This document shows positions 48,661-61,165 of a stretch of DNA of 64,000 bases, one piece after another. Each line of letters begins with the position of its first letter. Position 1 is the first letter of the stretch. The notes beneath the pieces were generated by a model that made no database searches, was not told the origin of the DNA, and saw nothing but the letters and a program-made list of their open reading frames with translations. The DNA comes from Pyrenopolyporus hunteri. Its lineage: Eukaryota; Ascomycota; Sordariomycetes; Xylariales; Hypoxylaceae. The stretch spans positions 1,426,001-1,490,000 of the forward strand of contig CADCXC010000038.1 of the NCBI GenBank assembly GCA_902806595.1. The letters run 5' to 3'. A program made the position numbers and the translations under genes.

Positions 48661-51353
48661 AATATATTAATAAAAATTAAATAATTAAATCGTTATTATA
48701 TATAATTTATAATAAATATATAAAATTTTTAATTATTATTTTCGTAAAAATAATCGTTTTTATTTATTTTTAATAAATAAATATATAAATATTAAAAAAT
48801 AAATTATTAAAATTTATTTTTAAATGTTATTATATTATACGATCGTTTAACGGTAATATTATAAAAATAATCGATAATATAATATAAAATAATTTCGTTA
48901 TTTTATTTTAATATTTATAAAATTTTTAAAATTATAATTTAATATATTATTTTTTATTTTTAACTTTTAAATTTTTAACTTATAAATTTAAATAAAATAA
49001 TATATTTATATTAAAAATATTACGAAATAATATTATAAATAATAATTATATAAAAATTATTTATAATTAATATTTTTTTATTTTTTATATATATATTATA
49101 TATATTTTATAATATAAAATATTATAAAATATAAATTTTATAAATAAATATATAAATAAATAAAAAAAATAATAAAGTTTAATTTATTATTTTTTTAATT
49201 TATTTAATTTTTTATAAAAAAAATTTAATCGATTTTATATATATTTAAATAAAAAAAATTTTATTTTTATTATAATATTACGCATTAATTTAACTTTATT
49301 ATATTAACGTTAAAACGTAAAAAAATAATTTCGCCGTTAATTACGTTTATATAAAATTACGGGTTTTTAAATTATATTATTTTTTTTTTTTATTAATTTT
49401 CGAAAGAAAATATTACGTTTAAAAATAATTAAATTAAATATTTTAAAACTACCGTCGAAATAAATTTTTTATAAAAAAAAAATATTATATTTTTAATATA
49501 AATATATTTAATCGATTTTATAATATTACGTAATTAATTATTTAATAGCTTTATTAATATATTATAACGTATTTTATCGATAAGTTTTAAATTTAATAAT
49601 TTTATTAATATAATTAAATAATAATAATTTAAAACGTATATATTAAAAAATTAATTATATATATTTTTATTTATTTAATATTCGAAAACGACGGTATATT
49701 TAAAGTTAAATTATTTTAAATTATTTATAAAATTTATAATAATAAATTCGAAATTATTAATTATTTTTTTAAATCGACGTAATATAAAATCGTATATTAT
49801 AAAAAAATTATTTAACGAAATATTTCGATATATAATATTTTAAAAATGTATATAATTTAACTTTTATAACGTGTCGTAAAAAATATATAAATGCGTTTAT
49901 TTTCGAAGTAAAAAATTCGAAATCGAAAATTATACGCGTTAATGAAAAAAAAAATTTTCGAAAAAATAAAAAATTAATAATATTATTATATAAATATTTA
50001 TAAAATTTATAAATTTAAAATATTTCGATTATATTTTTTAAATTATAATAAAGTTAAAGTATGTAAATTATCGAATAATATTAATTTCGTTATATATTAT
50101 TATCGACGTTATTTTAAAATTATATTATTTAACGGAAATAATTTTTACGGTAATAATTTAATTAATATTTATTCGTATATTCGTTTTAATAAAATTATAC
50201 GTTTTTATTTTAAATAATTTACGGTGGAAAATATAATCGTTAATATAATATTAATTAATATAAAAAATAATATCGAATTTAAAATTTAAATATTTTTTAT
50301 TAAAATAAATTTAACGAAAAAATTTATTTCGATATAAAACGAAATATTTTTTATTTACTTTTTTTAAAATAAATATTAAAATTAATTTAAATTTTTCGAA
50401 ACGTATTCGATTATTTTTATAATAAAAAACAGTTATTTTTTTTATTCGTAAAATTTTATCGATGTCGTTTTTTTCGTAATTTAAATATATAAACAAATAA
50501 TTATCGAATGTAATTATTAATAAAAATTACTTAAATATTTTCGTAAAAAAAATTAATTTTATAATAAATATTAATATAAATTTAAATTTAACTTTTATTA
50601 AAATATCCGTATTTTTGTATAAATATTTATATATTTTTCGTTTAATTATTTATTCGATATTAAACCCTTCGAATTTTTACGAAGTATTTAAAAAAAATAA
50701 ATTTGATTTTAATCGTTTATATTCGTAAAATTAATTTCCACGAATTTATAATAATAACCGGGATTTTTTAAATATAATTAATTTATAATTTTTATAATTT
50801 AAATTATAAAAATTTAAATTGTTTTGTTATTTTTAATTATTTTTAAAAATTTAATTAATATAAAAAAATATTTATTATTATAATTATATTATTATTTAAA
50901 ATATTAAAGTTATACGAAACGTTTATTTAAATAATTATAATATATAATATTTAATTATTAAATAAAAAAATATAATTTTAAAAAAAAATAAATTTAATTA
51001 ATAAAATAATAATTATAAATTAATTAATTATAAAAATAAAAATTTATTTACGTAATATTATATTATTAAATTATAATATTAAAAAAATTAATAAATAAAT
51101 TTAAATATTTATTTAAATTTAAATTTTATAAAAAAAATTATTAATAATAAATAATATTTAAAACGTTAAATTGTATATAACCGTTATATATATTATTAAA
51201 ATATAAATATTAAATTCGAATTATATATATATATAAAATTTAAAATTATTATTTTAAAAATATATTTATTATAATAATAAATATATTTATTTTTATTTTA
51301 TTTTATTTTTTTTAAAAATATATTTAAAGTTTAAAAAAAAAATATATATTACG

Positions 51354-51571
51354 TATTAATAGGTACGTACGTAAATGAAATAAAAAAATAATAGTAAAAA
51401 TAATCGCGATAAGGTGAAATTGGTGTTATATAAATTATTTAAAAAGGAAAAAATTATTTAATAAGGAGATTATAAGAAAGGTTTTTTTTATATAAGCGAA
51501 GGTATATAGGTATTTTTTCTTTTTAAGGTACGTATTACGAAGTAGTATATATATAAGTTAATTAATTATTA
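51354..51571. repeat. Left LTR of retrotransposon copy B
   Basis: The best-preserved of the four LTRs for G residues (TAGGTACGTACGTAAATGAAA near the start, GGAAAAAATTATTTAATAAGG inside). It would be the best starting point for a consensus. Confidence 0.85.
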
Positions 51572-54500
51572 TTTATTTTATTTTCTTTTCGTAATTAATT
51601 AATTGTAAATTATTAATTAAATTTTTCGTTTTATTTATTTTTTTAATTTTAAATTAATTTAGTTTTTTTTTATTAAGTTTTTTATAATTTTATTAGGGGA
51701 CGTTTTTATTATTATATTCGTGGGGTTATACGATTTATGTATTTATTAAATGTTATTAATTTTCCGGTTTTTATAAAATTATTTTAACATTATTAAATCG
51801 ATTATTAGTTTTTTTTCGTTGGTATTTTCTATTTATATTAAATATTAATATAATAATAAAAAGTTAATATATAAAATAAAAAGGATTTTAGGAAATAAAA
51901 AGTATTTTAAAATAATGTTAATTATATGGTAAATAATATAATCGACGTCGAAGTTTTAAATTATTTTATAGATTTTATTAATAAATATATTACGAATGAT
52001 TTACTTATATTTAATAGATAATTAATAAATAATATTATTAATAATTTATATTTTATTATTTCGATCGATGGGATTTTTATTACTTAAAATAATAACGTAT
52101 TCGATTTACGAATTTAAATTTTTATTATTTACGAAAAATTTATCGATAAAAATATAAAGGCGTAAATTTTAAAGGTTTAATTCGATATAATGAAATTTAT
52201 ATATTTAATTATTTATTTATTATTTAATTTTAACGTTAAAAGTTTTAATTTTTTTAGGTTCGGGTTCGAGGTGTTAAGTCGTCGTAAAGTAATTAAAAAT
52301 TACTTCGAGTTAATATATAAAAGTAATATATATATTTCGAGTTTGTTACTTTACGAATTTTTTAGTTATATTAAGGGTTTTAACGTTTAATAATTTAAAT
52401 TTTTTAATTTAACCTTTTTAAATAATCGTTACGTTAAAGTTTTTATCGTAAATCGTAATACGTAAACTATTAAAATCTTTAATTTCGAAATTTATAATTT
52501 TTTAAAAACGTATTTTAATTTTAATTTTATTAAAAACTTTATTTTTAATAATAAAAAAATCCGTGATATCGACATTAAAAATATTATTCGTTTAAAAATT
52601 AATAAATTTAAATAAATTTAAATTTATTATAAATAAATAAAAATCGAAAATTAATAATTTTATTCGTAATTTTTATTAATAATAACGCGAATAAATCTTA
52701 AACTAATAAATATTTAACTTTATAAAACCATATAAAAATTTAACTACTCGTAATAATATTTTTTTAAAATATTTATTTTTAAATTCGATTAATAAATATA
52801 TAAAAATAATTTTTTATATCGATGTTTTAAATTAAATATAAATTATTATAATATTTTAAATTATAACTTTTATCCTTTTACGATATAATATAAGCATTAA
52901 AATTAATATAATACGTTAATTAATTCTTTAAATAATAAATACGTACGTTATAATATATTTTTTATCGAAATTATTATAACCTTAAACTATAAAACAAAAT
53001 TTCTCATATAACGCGACAATATTTTTACCTTTAATTTTATAAACCATTCGTAATTTAAAAATCGTAACGCTTCGATATATAATTACATCGTAAATTTTTA
53101 AATGTAAAATACTTTTTTCGAATAAAACATTAAACTTTTTTATATTCGATATTTCGTAAAATTTTTTTTATATAATAATTTTTTCATCCACTTATAATTT
53201 AATAACAAAAATAAAATTTTTTTATTTTTTATTAATAATATATAATTTTACGATATGAGAAAAATCGTTAATATATATAAAATTTTTTTTCGAAATAATT
53301 TAATAATCATCGAAATTAAAAATTAACATCGATAATTCGATTTTAAATCTTTTAAATAATATAAAATCTTTTTTAAATTAAATATACGACTTAACATAAA
53401 AATTTTTAAATATAAATATCCCGCCTAAAGTATTAAAAACGACAGTAACATCTTTATTTAACATTATAATAACTTTATAAAAACTTTTTTATCCTTTCTT
53501 TTTCTTATAAATAAATATTTCGTTACCGATAAAAAATAATACGAGAAAAATTTTTTATATATTAAAATTATTATATATATTTAAAACATTTTTTACGAAA
53601 CGTTATATTTTAATTTTTTTAATTTTCGTTATTACTTTTTAAATAACTTATATTTTTTAGGTTTATATAAAGGTAGAAAATAAATTTATATTAATTTTAA
53701 AATAAACGCCGAATATAAAAAATATAAGTACGAAATCATTAAAATTAATTATATTGTTAATTATTTTAATAACTATTTATAAATAAATTATTTGTAAATT
53801 TAAACCTTAAAATTTATCGATAATAATTTTATACATTTTACGAATAAAGTCGTAATATTTTTCGATTTTATTAATAAATTAATATATTTTAACAAATATT
53901 TAATAATAAATAATTTTAATAATATAAACTTTATTTTAAAACTCGACATTATTAAAATTCATACCGACATTATATATAATAATATCTGAAAATTCGAAGT
54001 AAATATTAATTTAATATTATTTTAATATATTTTAAATTTTTTTAATAAAAATAATTTTTATAAAATAAATAATTTAAAATTTTATAATAACGTTAATTAT
54101 ATATAAAACGAAATATTTATTTAAATATATAATATCGATAATGATTTTATAATTAAAATTTATATTAAAATTTTTTAAATTAAACTTAAATTTTTAAGGG
54201 GTTTTATTTTTAATTTAATAATAATAATAAAATTTATTAATTTTTTTAATATTTTTAATATCGACGTTATAATTTACTTTATTTAAAAAAATATATAATT
54301 TAATTATAAAAAAATAATTAAATTAAATATAAATATAATATAATTCGAATTTCGTAAAAAAAATCGTATTATCGAAGTAAAATTATAAATATTTTTATTT
54401 ATAAATAACGGTAATAATAATATTATTTTTTTCGATTAATTAATTCGTAATATTATTTAAATAAACACTTAATCGATTTATATTTTTTAAATACATAAAA

Positions 54501-57296
54501 AACGAAATATTTAAATCTATAATATAAAAATCGATTAATTTAAATAAAATATTAATTGTAATTATTTTTAATAATTCGATTAAAAATTTATCTCTAAATT
54601 TAATATTAATTTTATTAATTCGATTATTATCTATTTTAAAATTTTAATTAAAAAAAATTTTTATAAAAATTTAACATTAATTTTTTTTTATTGTAAATAT
54701 TTTAACTACGTTAATATCGAAGATAATATTTTAAAAAACATTTTTAATATATCGATTTAAAATAAATATAATATTATTTTTCGATTTATCGATAATGGGA
54801 TAATAAAAAACAATTTAATATTAATATATTTAATTTATTAAATATATCGCAGTTAATTAATGTTAAAAATCGACTTCCTTCGTTTCGAAAACGACAACAT
54901 TTTAATCGTTATTTTCCGACTTTGAACTTTTTTATTTAATACTTTCGTAATTCGTTAAAAATATAATATATTTACCTTTATTTTTAACTTTTTAAACTTA
55001 CTAACGCTTTTTAACTTTTTTTTATTTATCCTCGAAATATTTAATAAACTAATATTTCTTTTTTTTATATATTTAATAACGATATTTTTAAGTTTAAGTT
55101 ATTTTTTTTAATTAATATCGACTGTTTTTATTATTATAATAATACTTTCGTTTAATATAAAATTAATTAAAATTTTTGTCGTTATTATTGTTAATTATAA
55201 ATTAATACACTCCCTTAATATTTTTAAAAATATTAATTAATATGCGAAATTTATTAATTAATTCTTCGAATTAATATAACGAAATAAATAAAGTATATTA
55301 TAATTAAAATATATTATAAATAATATGTTATATAATTATAATAAATTACTATTTTTCTTTAAAATCTTTTTTAAAAATACGTTAATATAATATCAATTTA
55401 TTTAATATTATTTATAATATTTTAAAGTCGAACTTTCCTTTATTTTTTTTTTCGATTTTAATACCGAAAAAAATGATCGAAATTTAATTATAATAATATT
55501 AAACTTTATTTTACTTCGTATTAAAATATTATTTTATAATTAAATATATATTTATAAAACATTAATAACGAAATACGTTATATAAAAAATAAATAATTAT
55601 TTATTTAATAAAAATAATAAAAAATACGACATAAAATTAAATTTAATAAATCTTAACTATATAATATACATTTAAAAAAAAATAAAATTTATTTTTTAAA
55701 ACGTTATAAAATTCTTTAATATAATTATTTTTATTATTTTAAATTTTTTTAAAATGATTAATAATAATAAAGGGGTATATTTCGTTAAAAATTTAAATAA
55801 AAGGAACGTTGTAATAAATGTTGCTTTATTAATTTTCGATAAGTATAAATATTAAAATCGATTTAATTAATAAAAATTATGGAATCGTTTAAAAGAAAAA
55901 ACCATAATTTTCGATATAATAATTTTCTTTTTTTAATACGACGTTTAATGGGATCGTCGATGTTATATACGAACTATTCGATGGTGATTTAAAAAATTCA
56001 TAAACATTTCCCGGTAATAAAAATTAAAATAATTTTTTTCGTATAAAATTAAAAATATATCGTTAATTATATTTTTATAATTTAATGTATATTAAAATAA
56101 TAAAGTATTAATTAGTCGTAATAGTTTAAAAAAATACGATTACCTTTTATAAAACGGGGGCGAAAAAAATAAATATATTAAATATTTAAAATTTCGATTA
56201 ATTACGTAGGTTATTTTAATTATTTTAAAAATTAAACGAAATTAACGGTAGGGATTTAAATATTAATTATTAAAAGGGTTATATTATAGGGGGTTATAAC
56301 GAAAAAAATAATAAAATGTAAAATATAAACGATAAGTTATTAAATATAATAAAAAACGGGTATATATATTATAAAAATAATTCGTAATATTGTCGAAATA
56401 ATGTTAATAATAATTTTATAAATATAATAAATATTATCGGATTTTTGTATTCGATTAATTAATTAAACATTTAAAAAGCAAAAAATCGTAGCCGTTATTA
56501 TATTATAACGTATATATATATCGATATAAATAATTTTAAATAAACCACACTTTTTTCGATTTAATGTATAAATATTTTTTATGTTAATATATTAAACTAT
56601 TTTTATTTTATTTTTATTAATTTATCGTTATTTTATTTTAATGGTTTGTATAATAATAAAAAATTTAATAAAAATTTAATAACGTTAATATTATTTTTAT
56701 TTATGTAAATATTTTTTTATATTAATATAATCTTTAAAATCGATCGTAATTAATATGGTAAAATTTAAAAATCGTTTAAAATAAAATTTTTAAAACGTTT
56801 TTAAAATTCCTTTAAAATTTCTTTAATTATACAAGTATATAACTTATTTTTATCCGTTATTTTTAAATTTATTAACGTAAATAAAACTTATATTACTTTT
56901 TATTAAAAAGTAACGATTTATAAATTTATTTTTTTTTATTTTATTATTATATAATTAAAATACCTACTAAAAAAAACGAAAATAATTATAAAATTAAAAA
57001 TATATTTAATTAAAATTTTAAACTCATCTATATTTTTTTACTTAATAGGGTTAAATTTCTTTTTATAAGTTTACGTTTAAATTAAATTTTTAACTTTTTA
57101 CGATATAATAAATATTATAAATTTAAAAAAATTTAATAAAATAAAACGATATTTTAACATAAATAAAAAAATATCGCGTAAAAAAAAAAATATTATTATC
57201 GCGTATATTACTATAATAAAAATCCTTTATATTATCGTAATAATAACTTTTTTAACCTTATTAATTTATGTTATTAATTTTAATAACATTAATTAA

Positions 57297-57514
57297 TATT
57301 AATAAATACGTACGTAAATAAAATAAAGAAATAATAATAAAAATAATCGCGATAAAGTAAAATTAATATTATATAAATTATTTAAAAAAGAAAAAACTAT
57401 TTAATAAAAAAACCGTAAAAAAAGTTTTTTTTATATAAGTAAAGGTATATAAATACTTTTTTTTTTTAAAGTACATACCATAAAATGGTACGTATATAAA
57501 TTAATTAACCATTA
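57297..57514. repeat. Right LTR of retrotransposon copy B
   Basis: Ends TTAATTAACCATTA, the same as the right LTR of copy A apart from single changes, and is followed by TTACA. Confidence 0.85.
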
Positions 57515-59159
57515 TTACAATTAAAAATTCCGCGATTATAAATAATATATAATATACGATTTAATGTAAAAAAATATTATAAATTTTATTAATAAACGTA
57601 TTTTTAATTCGATAATTATTTTTATTTTTATCGTTTAAATTTTTTATATATTTATTATTACGTTTATTTTAATTAACGTTACGTTTTCGATTTTTATTTT
57701 AATATACAAATTTTATAATAAATTTTATCGTATTATTAAAAATATAATCGAATTTAATTACGTTTATATAATTTTATTTAATGTCGAAAAATAGTTTAAA
57801 ATAAATAATATATAAAAATACGTAAAAATAATTAATATTATTAAAAAAAATAAAACTATATACGAAATATATAATTTTATTTTTTTTCGTTACGATATTT
57901 ATCGATTTTTCGATTATAATAATTTTATTTTCGTTTTAAAATTAAAGTTTAAAACGATAAATAAATTTAAATTACGAATTTATATATTTCGTTATTTTAA
58001 TAAATTTATTAAAATCGTTTTATAAATAATAAATTAATATAACGATATATATTATTTTTTTTTTCGTATATTTTTATAAAATATTTTTTTATTCGATTTA
58101 TTTAATTTTTATTTTTCGATTTAACGTTATTATTATTTAACGGTATTAAAAACGTTAAATTTTTATTTTTTTTTTAAATTTATCGATAGATATAAATTCG
58201 ATTTCGTTTAAAAAAATATAAAAAATAAATTTTTTAAATTACGGGAAAGATCGTTAATTATATTATAAAATGGTAAAAAATGTTTTCGAATTATATTCGA
58301 AAAAAACGATAATTATAAAAGGATAAATAATACGAAATAATTTAACGACGATGTTTATTTCGTTAATTTATTTAATACGGATTTTTACGAATTTTTTTAA
58401 GATGATTTATATAGTTTATATATTTTCGATAATAATAACGAAATTATTTCGATTAATTTATTATTTAAACGATTTTAACGTATAAAATATATTAACGAAT
58501 TAAACGAAAATATCGATAAAAACGTTTAAAAAAAATTAAAATTAAATTTATTATTATTTATTTTTAATATAAGAAGTAATAGTTAAATTTTTATAAAATA
58601 ATAGAAAAATACGAAAATAAATGTTCGTAATATTAATTTAAAATTCGATGTTTTTTATATTAAAAATAAAACGTTATTTTTTTAATAAATATCGAAGTTT
58701 TAAATAAATAAAGATATAAAAAACGTGTTTTATTTTATTATATTTACGAAAGTTTTTTAAATAATAAATATTATTTTACGGACTTTTTTATTTTTTTTTT
58801 AAAATTTTATTTCTTTTAATAAAAAGTTTATTTAAATATTTAATAAATTAAACTTATAAAATTAATAAAAGTAAATTTTTTTTTTTTTCTTTTTAATTTT
58901 TAATACCGTGTTATTAATAAAGATATAACATTTAAATTTATCCACTTTTACGAAATATCTTTAAATAATAATAGTAAAAAAAAATATATATATAATTTAT
59001 AATATTTAAATTTAGGCGCGTTTTTCGAGATAATTATTATTTTTACGATCGAATATATTTTTATATTTTTTAATTTTAAATAATAATATTAATAAAAAAA
59101 ATTTAAATATAATATAAATTAATTTATTTATTTTTTATAATGTTTTTAAATTTATTATT

Positions 59160-59775
59160 AAAAGTATTTTCGTTTTTTTTTTTATATTAAAAATTATTTT
59201 TTTCGTTTTTATCGTCGATATTATTTTTAATTTCGTTTAAAAAAAAAATTAAAATTTCGATCGATATTAATTTAATCGACGTTAATTATTTTTTAAATAA
59301 ATAAATTATAAATAATTTTTTTTTTTAAATAAATAAGATATAAAAATTTTCATTTTATTTTACGGTTATAAATTTTTAACGGGTTAATATAAATTTTATA
59401 AAAAAGGTTTTTATAATCGATTTATTATTAATAAATTTACTTATAAATTTAATATAATTACGTAATAAAATACTTTTATTTTTTTTTATATTAAAAATTA
59501 TTATTTTTATTATTATTATCGATATTATTTTTAATTTTATTTAAAAGGGAAAAATTAAAATTTCGATCGATATTAATTTAATTAACGTTAATTATTTTTT
59601 AAATAAACGAATTACGAATAATTTTTTTTTTAAATAGACGAAATATAAAAGTTTTTATTTTATTTTATAGTTATAAATTTTTATCGAATTAATATAAATT
59701 TTATAAGGGGGGTTTTTATAATCGATTTATTATTAATAAATTTATTTATAATTTTAATATAGTTAAATAATGTAA
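59160..59775. repeat. Tandem direct duplication, 306-bp period
   Basis: Two adjacent diverged copies. The landmark TTTCGATCGATATTAATTTA occurs at 59255 and 59561, and TAATCGATTTATTATTAATA recurs at the same spacing. The second copy keeps G-runs (AAAAGGGAAAAA, AAGGGGGG) that the first has partly lost. Confidence 0.8.
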
Positions 59776-60924
59776 AAGTTTAAATTAAATTTAAAATAAT
59801 AATAAAATAGATATTATTAAAAGGATTTATCGCGATATTTACGAAGTAAATAATATATTATTATAAAGTAAATCGCGTATTTTAACCGAGACTATCGATA
59901 TTATTAAAAGTTTTAAATATAATCGATGTTTTAATTAATAATATAAAATTATTAAAAAATTATAAATTAATTTTCGAAATGATAATTATTATTAAATATT
60001 AAATAATAAAAATATTAAATTTATATTCGATAATAAAAATATATATATTTTTAAGTTTTTTAACGATATAATTAAAAAAATAATAATATTAATTTTCGCG
60101 AATATAAATTTAATCGTTAGAAAAAATCGTTTATAGATAATAACGATAAATCGATTTATTAAAAAAAATGAAAATATAAAAAATATACGTTTTTTTAAGT
60201 AAAAAATTAATTAAATCGTTATAACGATTAAAGTAAAATTAAAGTTCGATAAATATATTATAATTTATAAAAAAACGTAATTTTTAACGATGAATTTTAA
60301 AAATCGAATTTTCGAAAAACGCGTAAATATATTTAATAAAATTAACGTTAAACGACGGATTTTAAACGAGTTTATAAAAATCGATATAAATATAATTCGA
60401 AAAATTTAATTTATTAATATAAAATTAATATTTCGAAGATAAAAAAAAATCGGTTTATTTATTTATGAATTTACGTTATTAATGTAGTTAATATAATTTA
60501 ATAATTTATAAAAATTTTTAAATAACGATAAAATAAAGTATAAAATGTAAACGTATTTAAAATATCGTTAATATTAAAAACGTCGTTAAAAAAGTAAATA
60601 AAATTATTACGATTACGAAAAACGTATATATTAATAAAAATTAAAAGATTTTTAATATATTAAATAATATTTAAATAAATAAAATTTTTCGAAACGGTTA
60701 TAAAAACGATAATTATTAAAACGTATAATTCGAAACGAATTATTTAATTTTATATAATTAAGTTTTTAATTATAATTATAATTAACGTTAAAAAAACGTT
60801 AAAAGTAATATTATTATAATCGTTAATATTATAATTATTATAAAAAAATATAAACGATATCGACGTTATTATAAAAAATAACGATAATATATAAAAAGTA
60901 AAAAATAAATGTTTATTTAAATTT

Positions 60925-61165
60925 TAATAATAATAATATATTAAAACGAATTAAAATAAAATATTAACGATTAAATATATAAAAAAAATCGAATTAACGA
61001 TAATGTATTAAATTTAATAAAAATAAAATACTTATAAATAAATATACGAAAAAAATAAAATAATAATAACGTATTAAAATTAATAAAAGTTAATATTTAA
61101 AAATAAATATACGAAAAAATTAAAATAATAATAATATATTAAAATTAATAAAAACGAAATATTAT
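60925..61165. repeat. Degenerate tandem array, about 64-bp unit
   Basis: Three to four diverged units share AATAAATATACGAAAAAA, AAAATAATAATAA and TATTAAAATTAATAAAA. The first unit is the most decayed. Confidence 0.55.

Larger units (their letters stand above)
51354..57514. mobile_element. LTR retrotransposon, copy B (RIP-inactivated)
   Basis: Same structure and orientation as copy A, with direct LTRs of about 218 bp. The presumed 5-bp target duplication is TTACG (51349-51353) and TTACA (57515-57519), differing by one G/A transition, as RIP would cause. The interior is collinear with copy A (for example ATCGACGTCGAA at about 51,942 and 36,252) except for a stretch near 56,200-56,690. The first kilobase keeps many G residues and can still be read as G-rich text; most of the rest is reduced to A, T and CG. 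No frame is intact; the longest, about 66 codons at 52190, is fortuitous or a remnant. Confidence 0.85.

Noticed and set aside
52190..52390. 66-codon frame inside retrotransposon copy B
   Set aside because: A remnant or chance frame in a RIP-mutated element; the surrounding coding sequence is destroyed.
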